DNA from: Pseudomonadota bacterium
GTDB lineage: Bacteria > Pseudomonadota > Alphaproteobacteria > Rhizobiales > Beijerinckiaceae
DNA: 10,475 nucleotides
Direction: 5' to 3'
Assembly: GCA_023386115.1 (NCBI GenBank)
Contig: JAEWKL010000199.1
Coordinates: 1 to 10,475 of the forward strand
In this document: in pieces, positions 1 to 6,815 of the stretch
Layout: every line of letters starts with the position of its first letter
Position numbering within the stretch: the first letter of the stretch is position 1
Position numbers and translations under genes: made by a program
Notes under the pieces: generated by a model
The model's database searches: none
Told to the model about the DNA's origin: nothing
Seen by the model: the letters and a program-made list of their open reading frames with translations, nothing else

Positions 1-834
1 TATGTGGGGGCCGCGGCCGGGCGCGCGCGCCGGCGGCACCAGGCTGGGCACGGAGGCCACCAGCATCCGGGTATAGGATTGGCTCGGTCGCGCCAGGACG
101 TCGTCGCGGCTGCCGATCTCGACCATCCGGCCGCGATTCATCACCACGATGCGGTCGGCGATCTCCGACACCACGCCGAAATCGTGGGTGATGAACAGGA
201 CGGCGGTGCCGAAGCGCTCCTTCAGTTCGCGGATCAGCAGCAGGATCTGGCGCTGGGTGGTGACGTCGAGGGCCGTGGTCGGCTCGTCGGCGATCAGCAG
301 CTTCGGCCGCAGGATCAGGGCCATCGAGATCACGATGCGCTGGCGCTGGCCGCCCGAGAGCTGGTGGGGATAGGAGGCGTGAATGCGCTCCGGATTCGGC
401 AGGTGCACGGACGAGAACATCTCGAGCACCTGATGGCGGCGAGCGGCGGCATCGCCGATCCCGTGCACCTTCAGCACCTCCTCGACCTGCGCCCCGACGG
501 TCTCGACCGGGTTCAGGGCGGTCATCGGCTCCTGGAACACCATCGACATCCGGGTGGCACGCATCCGGCGCAAGCGCTCCGGCGACGCCGCCAGCACGTC
601 CTCGCCGTCGACCGTGATCCGCCCCGCCGTGACCGCGAGGGCGGCAGGATCGAGGAGACCCATCACGGCGAGCGAGGTCACGGACTTGCCAGAGCCGGAT
701 TCGCCGACGACGCAGAGGGTCTCACCCGCCCGGACGGCGAGCGAGAGGTCCGCGACGGTGGGCTGGCCCGTCTCCTTGAGCGAGACGGTCAGGCCGTCGA
801 TGCGCAGGACCTCGGGGGATGCGGGGGCGGTCAT
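1..834 (-). CDS. Peptide/nickel-type ABC transporter ATP-binding protein (3' end outside window)
   Basis: This is the ATPase that powers the importer encoded by the next two genes upstream. It would sit on the cytosolic face of the permease pair. 278 codons are visible without a stop, so the gene runs off the window at position 1. The full nucleotide-binding domain is present: Walker A GESGSGKS at residues 44-51, Q-loop Gln about 101, signature LSGGQRQR at 159-166, Walker B LLIADEP with the following TTALD at 179-190, and H-loop His about 217. Residues 250-262 (RPSQSYTRMLVAS) match the short oligopeptide-type tail seen after the ATPase domain in DppD/OppD proteins. The ATG at 832-834 lies only 2 bp after the permease stop, so translation is probably coupled. 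Whether the protein ends soon (DppD-like, about 330 aa) or continues into a second ATPase domain (tandem GsiA-like, about 530-620 aa) cannot be seen. Family call is firm; substrate is unknown. Confidence 0.93.
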   Translation of the reverse strand, partial: MTAPASPEVLRIDGLTVSLKETGQPTVADLSLAVRAGETLCVVGESGSGKSVTSLAVMGLLDPAALAVTAGRITVDGEDVLAASPERLRRMRATRMSMVFQEPMTALNPVETVGAQVEEVLKVHGIGDAAARRHQVLEMFSSVHLPNPERIHASYPHQLSGGQRQRIVISMALILRPKLLIADEPTTALDVTTQRQILLLIRELKERFGTAVLFITHDFGVVSEIADRIVVMNRGRMVEIGSRDDVLARPSQSYTRMLVASVPSLVPPARAPGRGPHI

Positions 835-836
835 GG

Positions 837-1706
837 TCAGCGCTTCGTCGCGAGCTTCGGGTCGAGGGTGTCGCGCAGGGCATCGCCGATCAGGTTGATG
901 CTGAGCACCGTGAGGGCGAGGAACAGGCCGGGGAAGAAGATCAGGCCCGGCCGGATCTGGAAGTAGGTCCGCCCCTCGGCGATCACGTTGCCCCAGGACG
1001 GCACCTCGGGCGGCAGGCCGACCCCGAGGAAGCTCAGCACTGCCTCGGTCAGCACGGCCGAGGCGACCAGGAAGCTGCCCTGGACGATCAGCGGCGCCAG
1101 GGTGTTGGGCAGCATGTGGCGCAGGAGGATCCGCCAGGTCGGGGTGGCCAGCGAGATCGCCGCCTCGACATAGGCCTCCTGCCGCAGGCCCAGGATGACG
1201 CCGCGCACCAGCCGGACCACCCGCGGGAAGTCGGGCAGCACGATCGCCAGGAGCACGGTGCCGAGATTGGCCCCGGTCACGGCCACGAGGGCCACGGCGA
1301 GCACGATCGAGGGGATCGCCATGATGCCGTCCATCACCCGCATGACGATGCCGTCGAGGAGCCGGAAATAGCCCGCCACGAGCCCGATCAGCGTGCCGAG
1401 GACCAGGGACAGCGCGGCCGAGGCCAGCCCGACGAGGAGCGAGGTGCGGGCGCCGTACACGACGCGGGCGAGGACGTCGCGCCCCATCGCGTCGGTGCCG
1501 AACCAGAACGCCGCCGAGGGCAGCTTGAGCCGGTTCACCGGATCGATGTGGAGCGGGTCGGCGGCGATGACGAGCGGCCCGACGAGGGCGGAAAGCCCGA
1601 TGACGAGCAGCACCAGGGCGGCGCAGGCGGAGAGCCCGTTGCCGCGCGGCAGGAGGCGCCGCCCGGCGCGGCGCGGCGGCAAGCCTAGGGTCGTGAGGGC
1701 TGACAT
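837..1706 (-). CDS. DppC-like ABC transporter permease
   Basis: This is the second inner-membrane subunit of a peptide/nickel-family importer, 289 aa, normal for DppC/OppC. It has a first membrane segment at about residues 25-48, the family hallmark FGTDAMGRDVLARVVYG at 69-85, several further hydrophobic segments (about 90-113, 133-160, 207-228, 255-275), and the cytosolic EAA coupling loop at 181-201 (EAAISL...RHMLPN) that docks on the ATPase. The usual Gly of the EAA loop is Ala187. The start at 1704-1706 is chosen because AGGA lies 5 nt before it. An in-frame start 11 codons earlier (1739) would add MAGAGCDCRKS and has poorer support. The stop is 2 bp before the ATPase ATG. The gene lies 82 bp after the DppB-like permease and is surely part of the same operon. 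The transported solute is not evident. Confidence 0.95.
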   Translation of the reverse strand: MSALTTLGLPPRRAGRRLLPRGNGLSACAALVLLVIGLSALVGPLVIAADPLHIDPVNRLKLPSAAFWFGTDAMGRDVLARVVYGARTSLLVGLASAALSLVLGTLIGLVAGYFRLLDGIVMRVMDGIMAIPSIVLAVALVAVTGANLGTVLLAIVLPDFPRVVRLVRGVILGLRQEAYVEAAISLATPTWRILLRHMLPNTLAPLIVQGSFLVASAVLTEAVLSFLGVGLPPEVPSWGNVIAEGRTYFQIRPGLIFFPGLFLALTVLSINLIGDALRDTLDPKLATKR

Positions 1707-1788
1707 GGATTTCCTACAGTCGCATCCCGCACCGGCCATCGCGGCGGACCGGGACTTCGAGAGGACGATGTGTCGAAGCAGGTTGTTC
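1707..1788 (-). other. Short spacer between the two permease genes with a small stem
   Basis: The 82-bp gap between the DppB-like and DppC-like genes contains an inverted repeat with arms CTTCGA (1755-1760) and TCGAAG (1773-1778) and a 12-nt loop. No T-run follows, so it does not look like a terminator. The AGGA ribosome site of the DppC-like gene is at 1712-1715. Nothing else is recognised. Confidence 0.25.
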
Positions 1789-2730
1789 TCAGTACCGGAT
1801 CCGCGGATCGAACACCGTGTAGAGGACGTCGACCGCGAGGTTGATCAGGATGTAGACCAGAGACAGGAGCAGGATCAGGCTCTGGATCAGCGGGTAGTCT
1901 CGCGCGAGGACGGATTCGACGACGAGGCGGCCGAGGCCCGGGATGTTGAACACGCTCTCGGTGACGACGACCCCGCCGATCAGGAAGGCGGCGCCGGACC
2001 CGACCACCGTGACGATCGGCACCGCGGCGTTGCGCAGGGCGTGGCGCAGGACGATCCTCGCCTCGGGCACGCCCTTGGCGCGGGCGGTGCGGACGAAATC
2101 CTCCCCCAGCACCTCCAGCACGCTCGAGCGGGTGATGCGGGCGACGAGCGCGATGTAGACCGTGGACAGGGTCAGGGTCGGCAGGGTGGCGGTGCGCAGG
2201 AAGCGCATCGGATCGGTGGTGAGGGCGGTAAAGCCCTGCACCGGGAACCAGCCCGCCTTGAGCGAGAGCAGGTAGATCAGACCGTAGCCCACCACGAAGA
2301 CCGGCGTGGAGAAGCCGAGCACCGCCACCGCCATCACCAGGCGGTCGCTCAGGCGACCGCGCCGCCAGGCGGCGTAGACGCCCATCGGGATGGCGACGAG
2401 GAGCGAGACCGTCACGGTCGCGACCGCGAGCGAGAGCGTCGGCCCCAGGCGGCTGCCGATCATCTCCGCCACCGGCTTGTGCGAGTGGAGGGAGAGGCCG
2501 AGATTGCCCTGGAGGATCTGGCCGAGCCAGGTGACGAATTGCACCACGAGCGGCGCGTCGAGGCCGAGCCGGGCCCGGATCTCGGCGAGCTCCGCAGGGG
2601 AAGCGGCGTCCCCCGCCATGATCGAGGCCGGGTCGCCGGGCGCCAGGTGCAGCAGCGCGAACACGATCAGGGCCACCACGCCCATCACGGGCAGGGTCAT
2701 CACGACGCGCCGGGCGAGATAGCCGAGCAT
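1789..2730 (-). CDS. DppB-like ABC transporter permease
   Basis: This is the first inner-membrane permease of the importer, 313 aa, typical for DppB/OppB. It opens with MLGYLARRVVMTLPV, the classic N-terminal membrane segment of the family, followed by the periplasmic LAPGDPA element (29-35) and the RARLGLDAPL stretch (52-61). Further membrane segments lie at about 99-120, 133-156, 183-200, 236-258 and 283-305. The EAA-type loop is at about 211-235 (DFVRTARAKG...LRHALRN) and keeps its Gly220. The C-terminus YTVFDPRIRY is typical. The start at 2728-2730 lies 4 nt after the stop of the solute-binding protein gene, with an AAGGGGGG purine run just upstream. The longer open frame back to 2799 would overlap that gene and lacks family character. 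It is co-transcribed with its neighbours by spacing. Confidence 0.95.
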   Translation of the reverse strand: MLGYLARRVVMTLPVMGVVALIVFALLHLAPGDPASIMAGDAASPAELAEIRARLGLDAPLVVQFVTWLGQILQGNLGLSLHSHKPVAEMIGSRLGPTLSLAVATVTVSLLVAIPMGVYAAWRRGRLSDRLVMAVAVLGFSTPVFVVGYGLIYLLSLKAGWFPVQGFTALTTDPMRFLRTATLPTLTLSTVYIALVARITRSSVLEVLGEDFVRTARAKGVPEARIVLRHALRNAAVPIVTVVGSGAAFLIGGVVVTESVFNIPGLGRLVVESVLARDYPLIQSLILLLSLVYILINLAVDVLYTVFDPRIRY

Positions 2731-2734
2731 CGGC

Positions 2735-4309
2735 TCATCCCCCCTTCTTCGAGATATTCCAGAAGACGTTGGCCGGCGCGTCCAGCACTCCCTCGACATC
2801 CTTGCGGAAGCCGCTGACCCGGGCGAACGAGCCGAGCGGGGCGAAGACGCCCTCGTCGTAGGCGATGCCCTGGATGCGGCCGGCGATCGCCTTGCGCTCC
2901 TCCGGGCTCGTCGCCGTCAGGAACTCGCGGGTGAGCGCGCCGATCTGCGGCACGTCGGCCCAGCCGGCATAGCTGCCCTTGCCCTCGGCGACGATCATGA
3001 AGTTGCGCAAGGGATCCTGGATCTCGGTGCTGTGCCAGCTGGTGACGAAGATGCTCCAGCCGCCGGCGGAGACCGGGCCCTGGTTGGCGCGGCGCGACAG
3101 CATGGTCATGAAGTCCATCGCCTGCAGCTCGACCTTGAAGCCCGCCGCACGCAGCTGCTGGGCCATCACCGGTGCGACCGAGGACAGGGACGGGATGTCC
3201 GAGATGTGGATGAGGCCGACCGGCGTGCCGTCGTAGCGGGCCTCGGCGAGCAGCGCCTTGGCCTTGGCGGGATCGGCCTTCAGCACCATCGCGGCGGAGA
3301 CGTCGCTCGCATAGGGCAGGCCGCAGCCGAACGCCGCTCCGCACAGGCTGTAATGCGCAGGGTCGCCGAACTGCGCCTGCATGATCTCGCCCTGGCCGAT
3401 CGCCCAGAGGGCGGCCTGGCGCACCTGCTTGTTGGTGAAGGGCGGCTGCAGGTGGTTGAGGCGGTAGCTGACCTGGTAGCCGAGAGCGTCGAGGCGGCGG
3501 GTCGTCACCTCGTCCGTCTGGACGAGGGGCATCAGGTCGACGTTGATGTTCTGGAGATAGTCGATCTCGCCGCTGTTGAGCGCGTTCACGGCCGTCAGCG
3601 GATCCGGCATCTCGATGCGCTCGATCCGGTCGACCTTGGCGACCTTGGCGCCGGCAAACCAGCTCGGCGCCTCGCTGCGCGGCACGTAACGCGGGTTCTT
3701 CTCATAGACGGCGCGCACGCCGGGCTGGTAGGCGGCGGCCTTGAAGACGAAGGGGCCGGAGCCGGTGTAATCGGTGATCGCCTCGGTGACGGGCGTCGCC
3801 GCGACGCGGGCTGGCATGATGAAGAGCGGCACGCCGCTCGGCTTGGCGAAGGCCTCGAGGACGACGCCCGAGGCTTGCGACAGGGTGAGGGTGAAGGTCC
3901 TGTCGTCCGGGGGCGCGAGATCGGTGGTGATCGACTTGAGCGCCATGCCCATCCGGTCGCGCTGGCCCCAGCGCTTGATCGAGGCGACCACGTCGGCGGC
4001 GGTGACCGGCTTGCCGTCGTGCCAGGCCAGGCCATCGCGCAAGCGGAAGCTGTAGACCTTGCCGTCCTGCGAGACCGTATAGGTGTCGACCATCTGAGGC
4101 TGGACGGCCTGGCTCGCGTCGAGGCCGAACAGCGTGTCGTAGATGAGGTAGCCGTGATCGCGGGTCTGGTGCGAGGCGCTGAGGATCGGATCGAGATTCC
4201 CGAGCCGGCTCTCCATCACGACCTTGAGGTCGCTCGCCCGGACCGGCGCGCCGGCGAGCGCGAGGCAGGTCGCCAGAAGGGCGAGGGTCGTCCGTCTCTT
4301 GCGCGTCAT
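2735..4309 (-). CDS. Periplasmic solute-binding protein, peptide/nickel (SBP_bac_5) family
   Basis: This is the extracytoplasmic receptor that delivers the solute to the permease pair, 524 aa, a normal family length. A Sec signal peptide is evident: MTRKRRTT, a hydrophobic core at about 9-20, and a likely signal peptidase I site after VRA (residue 25). There is no lipobox. Family features include LGNLDPI near the mature N-terminus (37-43), the WHDGKPVTAADV block (96-107), TGSGPFVFK (182-190), the LNSGEIDYL block (244-252) and NKQVRQAALWAI (293-304). Cys323 and Cys329 could form a disulfide. The start at 4307-4309 is preferred because GGGGA lies 5 nt before it and the protein then begins directly with the basic signal-peptide region. 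The alternative ATG at 4321 adds four residues and has no visible ribosome site. The bound compound is unknown; this family takes peptides, metal chelates, opines and other amide-rich solutes. Confidence 0.95.
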   Translation of the reverse strand: MTRKRRTTLALLATCLALAGAPVRASDLKVVMESRLGNLDPILSASHQTRDHGYLIYDTLFGLDASQAVQPQMVDTYTVSQDGKVYSFRLRDGLAWHDGKPVTAADVVASIKRWGQRDRMGMALKSITTDLAPPDDRTFTLTLSQASGVVLEAFAKPSGVPLFIMPARVAATPVTEAITDYTGSGPFVFKAAAYQPGVRAVYEKNPRYVPRSEAPSWFAGAKVAKVDRIERIEMPDPLTAVNALNSGEIDYLQNINVDLMPLVQTDEVTTRRLDALGYQVSYRLNHLQPPFTNKQVRQAALWAIGQGEIMQAQFGDPAHYSLCGAAFGCGLPYASDVSAAMVLKADPAKAKALLAEARYDGTPVGLIHISDIPSLSSVAPVMAQQLRAAGFKVELQAMDFMTMLSRRANQGPVSAGGWSIFVTSWHSTEIQDPLRNFMIVAEGKGSYAGWADVPQIGALTREFLTATSPEERKAIAGRIQGIAYDEGVFAPLGSFARVSGFRKDVEGVLDAPANVFWNISKKGG

Positions 4310-4411
4310 TGCTGTCCCCATCGCGGCGCGGCCGGGTCGTGAGAAGATGATGCCTGGTCCCGCGGCCAGGGCCGCAGGACATCGTCGGTGGAAGCGGGTC
4401 GTCCCGGCCGA
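4310..4411 (-). other. Hairpin-bearing spacer between amidohydrolase and binding-protein genes
   Basis: This roughly 100-bp spacer is the longest gap in the operon. It holds a GC-rich dyad, GCGGCC-AG-GGCCGC, at 4362-4375, and an overlapping alternative stem with arms CCTGG (4353-4357) and CCAGG (4366-4370). No T-run follows on the minus strand, so it is not an intrinsic terminator. A stem in this place may protect or process the mRNA so that the binding protein is made in excess over the enzyme. That role is inferred from position only. Confidence 0.3.
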
Positions 4412-5845
4412 TCAGCGCCGGAATTCGGGGTAGCTCTCCGGCGAGAGCTGGTTGATGTCGCGCTTGGCCCAGTCCTGGCGATGCATGTTGGCCCACATCG
4501 ATTCCGCCCCGCTCTGCAGGTCGGCGGTGAGCGCCGCGATGTCGAACCCGGGCACGACCCGGTCCTGCATGATGAAGCGGCCGTCGACCATCGTGGCGTT
4601 CAGGTCCTCGGCCTGGGCCGAGTAGACGATGTTGCGGACAGGATCGCGCATCGGCGTCATGAACAGGCTGCGGCCTTCCCAGAACAGGAGGTCGGCCTTG
4701 GCGCCCGGCGCGATGCGGCCGAGATCGTCGCGGCCGAGCGCCTTGGCGCCGGCCAGCGTCGCCGAGTTGAACACGTCGGACGCGGTCGCGACCTCCGTGC
4801 GCCGGTCCATGATCTTGCTGATGACGGCGGTCCAGCGCAGGGCCTCGATCATGCTCTGCGGACAGGTATCCGTCGCGAGCGTCATGTTGACCCCGCGGGC
4901 GAGGTAGCGCGCGTAGCTCTCCATCGCGATGCCGCGGCGGGCGAAGACCCAGACCGCGTGGGCGACGTTGGTCCCGGTATCGGCCAGGATGCCGACATCA
5001 TCGGCGTGGTAGTTGGTCCAGCTCGACCCGCCCGGCATGATGACGTGGCCGAGGATGACGTCGCCGCCGAGGAAGCCGATCTTCTCCAGCCATTCGACCG
5101 GCGAGCAGCCGTTGCGGCGCACCATCTCCTGGAATTCCGGCACCGATTGCGAGACGTGCAGCGCCAGCGGCACCTTCATCTCGGTGGCGACCGCCCGCGA
5201 ACGCCGCAGCAGCGCCTCCGAGCAGGTATCGACCTGGACCGGGGTCAGGAAGCCCTTGATGCGCCCCTCGGCACGCCCGTCGATCGCCGCGATGAAATCC
5301 ACCGCCCGCTGCATCGCCGCGGCACCGTCATCCTCCCACCACTCGTACTGAACGCTCTTGCCGTCGTTGGTGTACCAGCGGCCGGAGCGGTACATCTCGC
5401 CGATATAGGCGCGCAGGCCCGCCTTCTCGGCCTGCTCGGCGACGTAAGGCCCCTGCAGCCCCATCTCGACGATGGTGGTCGTGCCGGTGCGGATCAGCTC
5501 CGGCATCGAGGCGGCGACGGAGGCGCGCCGCGCCGCCTCGGTGATCGCCCCGTCGCGGGCGGTCAGGAACTCGAAGAGGCCGGACAGGTAGAAATTCCGC
5601 GGCCCGCGATCCTCCACGAAGGAGCGGTCGAGCGGCGACTCGCTCAGGTGGGCATGCGTATTGATGAAGCCGGGCGTGACGATCTTGTCCCGCGCGTCGA
5701 TCACCTCGTCCGCCTCACCCTCGAAGGCGCCGCCGCCCACTTGGGCGATGCGGTCGTCCTCGATCACGATCGTCCCGCCCTTGAGATGGCGATGACCGCC
5801 GTCCTGGAAGGCGATCACGTGCCCGGCCTGGATCACCGTCCGCAT
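4412..5845 (-). CDS. Amidohydrolase, ATZ/TRZ (chlorohydrolase/deaminase-like) family
   Basis: This is a cytosolic metal-dependent hydrolase of 477 aa, typical of the cytosine deaminase-like/ATZ-TRZ branch of the amidohydrolase superfamily. An N-terminal beta-sandwich (about 1-58) leads to TPGFINTHAHLSES with metal ligands His64 and His66. Further ligands are His230 in LALHVSQS, His267 in ILGHVIM and Asp326 in TLATDTCPQSM. The sandwich closes again in the C-terminal GRIAPGAKADLLFW region (376-389). No signal peptide is seen. In many family deaminases the third His is followed by xxE; here that position is Gln233, which bears on mechanism. An AGGGGG ribosome site lies 5 nt before the ATG. It is first in the operon, about 100 bp ahead of the binding-protein gene, so it probably acts on the imported compound. 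Deamination of a heterocycle, dechlorination or amide hydrolysis are all possible; the substrate cannot be named. Confidence 0.9.
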   Translation of the reverse strand: MRTVIQAGHVIAFQDGGHRHLKGGTIVIEDDRIAQVGGGAFEGEADEVIDARDKIVTPGFINTHAHLSESPLDRSFVEDRGPRNFYLSGLFEFLTARDGAITEAARRASVAASMPELIRTGTTTIVEMGLQGPYVAEQAEKAGLRAYIGEMYRSGRWYTNDGKSVQYEWWEDDGAAAMQRAVDFIAAIDGRAEGRIKGFLTPVQVDTCSEALLRRSRAVATEMKVPLALHVSQSVPEFQEMVRRNGCSPVEWLEKIGFLGGDVILGHVIMPGGSSWTNYHADDVGILADTGTNVAHAVWVFARRGIAMESYARYLARGVNMTLATDTCPQSMIEALRWTAVISKIMDRRTEVATASDVFNSATLAGAKALGRDDLGRIAPGAKADLLFWEGRSLFMTPMRDPVRNIVYSAQAEDLNATMVDGRFIMQDRVVPGFDIAALTADLQSGAESMWANMHRQDWAKRDINQLSPESYPEFRR

Positions 5846-5921
5846 GGCATCCCCCTATCGAGTCGATTGTGTATCCATAGTTGGTTTTATGCGTCGGGAT
5901 GTCCATCTCATTTTCGCGGCA

Positions 5922-5947
5922 CGCTGCGCATTTTTCGTGCGGCAGCG
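5922..5947 (-). other. Hairpin in the 5' leader of the amidohydrolase operon
   Basis: On the minus-strand transcript, arms CGCTGC and GCAGCG pair (6 bp), then after one bulged base GCA pairs with TGC, leaving an A-rich loop of seven bases. It lies about 80 nt before the start codon. There is no U-run after it, so it is not a simple terminator. It may stabilise the leader or affect translation; I do not recognise it as a known riboswitch. Confidence 0.25.
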
Positions 5948-5997
5948 CATGGCTCTCGCCAATGTCGCCTGCATTTTTCAAATTGAATGACGAGATC

Positions 5998-6017
5998 AAT
6001 TTCGCAGTTGCGAATTT
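5998..6017. promoter_or_regulatory. Dyad at the operon's predicted transcription start (candidate operator)
   Basis: TTCGCA-GT-TGCGAA (6001-6014) is a perfect 6+6 inverted repeat. With one mismatch it extends to AA/TT pairs on each side (5998-5999 and 6016-6017). It lies immediately downstream of the -10 boxes, where a bound repressor would block transcription. The half-site spacing suits a small HTH dimer such as a GntR- or LacI-type regulator. No such regulator gene is in the window, so the protein is unknown. Confidence 0.4.
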
Positions 6018-6018
6018 A

Positions 6019-6055
6019 ATTATAAAATATAATCTTCATTTTTCCATCATTTCAA
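6019..6055 (-). promoter_or_regulatory. Candidate sigma-70 type promoter of the amidohydrolase/ABC operon
   Basis: On the minus strand, -35 TTGAAA (6050-6055) is followed 18 bp later by -10 TATATT (6026-6031). A perfect TATAAT lies just after (6019-6024) but without a good -35 box. This is the most AT-rich stretch of the window. Transcription would start near 6010-6020 and leave a leader of about 165-175 nt before the amidohydrolase ATG at 5845. It is predicted by eye only. Confidence 0.45.
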
Positions 6056-6152
6056 CGCGCATATGTTCTACACCTGATTGTTACTTTCCCGAGCTGACGG
6101 AAAGATATATCCGCAATCGGGAGGCTGCCTGCTCTGTCTGAACTGCCGGTGA

Positions 6153-6222
6153 GGCGGAGCCGCGCATCGGGCGGCGGGTGCTGGGAATGACTTCATCTGA
6201 TCAAGCCGGTCACGGCTCCGCC
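6153..6222. repeat. Long-range 10-bp perfect inverted repeat
   Basis: GGCGGAGCCG at 6153-6162 is repeated as its exact reverse complement CGGCTCCGCC at 6213-6222, with 50 bp between. As RNA it could close a stem-loop of about 70 nt. No T-run follows on either strand. Its function is unknown; a small RNA, a recombination remnant or chance in GC-rich DNA are all possible. Confidence 0.35.
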
Positions 6223-6460
6223 CTTCATCCCCGTGACACGGATCATGAGAGCACCGTGACGATCTCGACGCTGCGTCGTTATGATTTCATTCTGGATACA
6301 AGATTCGCGAAAATCGAACCACAATGAGACAAAGGCCGACGGCATAGCGGTAACCGCGGGGTTGTTCTGTGCGGGGAGTGGAGCCGGGCGATTCCTCGAG
6401 CCCGGAGCGTTCCCGGACCTCCCGTCCGACGGCAAGGAGGATCTCGGGAGTGATACTGCC

Positions 6461-6490
6461 GCGCCTTCGAACGGACCCGTTCGACGGCGC
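6461..6490. repeat. Dispersed 30-bp palindromic repeat, copy 1
   Basis: Left arm GCGCCTTCGAAC and right arm GTTCGACGGCGC pair with one mismatch around a 6-bp centre GGACCC. The same unit, with 28 of 30 positions identical, recurs at 8779-8808 in the same orientation. Size, GC content and intergenic position suit a REP-like element. No T-run follows, so this copy is not a clear terminator. Confidence 0.6.
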
Positions 6491-6581
6491 CAGCTTCAGC
6501 CCGAACGGGCCCCGGCGCTGATGCGCCGTCCGAGAGACGAGTCTCCGTAGGGGAAAAGATCAACGGGGAAAGCGGCTTGCA

Positions 6582-6815
6582 TCACAGGTTAGGCGCCTGC
6601 GCCACGAACGACCGTATTTCCATTTCGGTCCAGAATGGGCCCACGAGCGGCGGCGTGGCCACAGCCGAGAGTGCCGCGACGACAACGGCCGCCAGAGCCT
6701 GAACGTGCATAACGGAGAGAATTACTCGTGAATATGATCCCAATACACCCATCGTTTGCTCGATTGGGCGCCACGCTCGGCGCAGTTGATCGCAGGTAGC
6801 GCAGCCGTCCTCCAT
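6582..6815 (-). CDS. Doubtful small hypothetical frame overlapping the upstream stop
   Basis: This is a 77-codon frame (78 if the GTG at 6816-6818 is used) beginning at an ATG that shares a base with the stop of the exported-protein gene (TGATG). That arrangement is often seen in translationally coupled genes. The product would begin MEDGCATCDQLRRAW and carry one hydrophobic stretch (about residues 39-59, ALAAVVVAALSAVATPP). No known domain is recognised, there is no good ribosome site of its own, and another frame is also open across much of the region. An alternative internal ATG at 6708-6710 would give a 42-residue, signal-peptide-like product. It may be a coupled small membrane protein, but chance is at least as likely. 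Confidence 0.2.
   Translation of the reverse strand: MEDGCATCDQLRRAWRPIEQTMGVLGSYSRVILSVMHVQALAAVVVAALSAVATPPLVGPFWTEMEIRSFVAQAPNL

Larger units (their letters stand above)
5846..6581. other. Long intergenic region with regulatory elements, no credible gene
   Basis: This is 736 bp between the amidohydrolase start and the hypothetical frames to its right. It contains the operon promoter, its dyad, the leader hairpin, a long-range inverted repeat (6153-6222) and one copy of the 30-bp palindromic repeat (6461-6490). GC content drops sharply at about 5980-6090 and again near 6280-6320. Short open frames on both strands (for example 5881-6141 plus and 6193-6435 minus) show no family features and no convincing ribosome sites, so I leave them out. 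A small RNA is possible but not shown. Confidence 0.5.

Noticed and set aside
4353..4375. Stem between amidohydrolase and binding-protein genes as a terminator
   Set aside because: No T-run follows and all downstream genes would lack another evident promoter.
819..5986. Long plus-strand open frames over the transporter and amidohydrolase genes (for example 819-1688, 1393-2817, 3032-4342, 4388-5986)
   Set aside because: Their products are rich in Arg, His, Asp and Gly without domains, and each is antisense to a gene with clear family motifs; a typical GC-rich shadow.
5715..5999. Minus-strand 94-codon frame overlapping the amidohydrolase start
   Set aside because: It crosses the proposed leader and enters the amidohydrolase in another frame with no motif; the enzyme's own start has a strong ribosome site.
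5881..6141. Plus-strand 86-codon frame across the AT-rich promoter region
   Set aside because: It covers the promoter elements, has no ribosome site and resembles no protein family.
6461..6490. Palindromic repeat copy 1 as an intrinsic terminator for the exported-protein gene
   Set aside because: No T-run follows the stem on the minus strand and one arm position is mismatched.
6193..6563. Overlapping open frames on both strands around the first palindromic repeat
   Set aside because: No domain, start signal or consistent composition; they run through the repeat, which suggests non-coding DNA.
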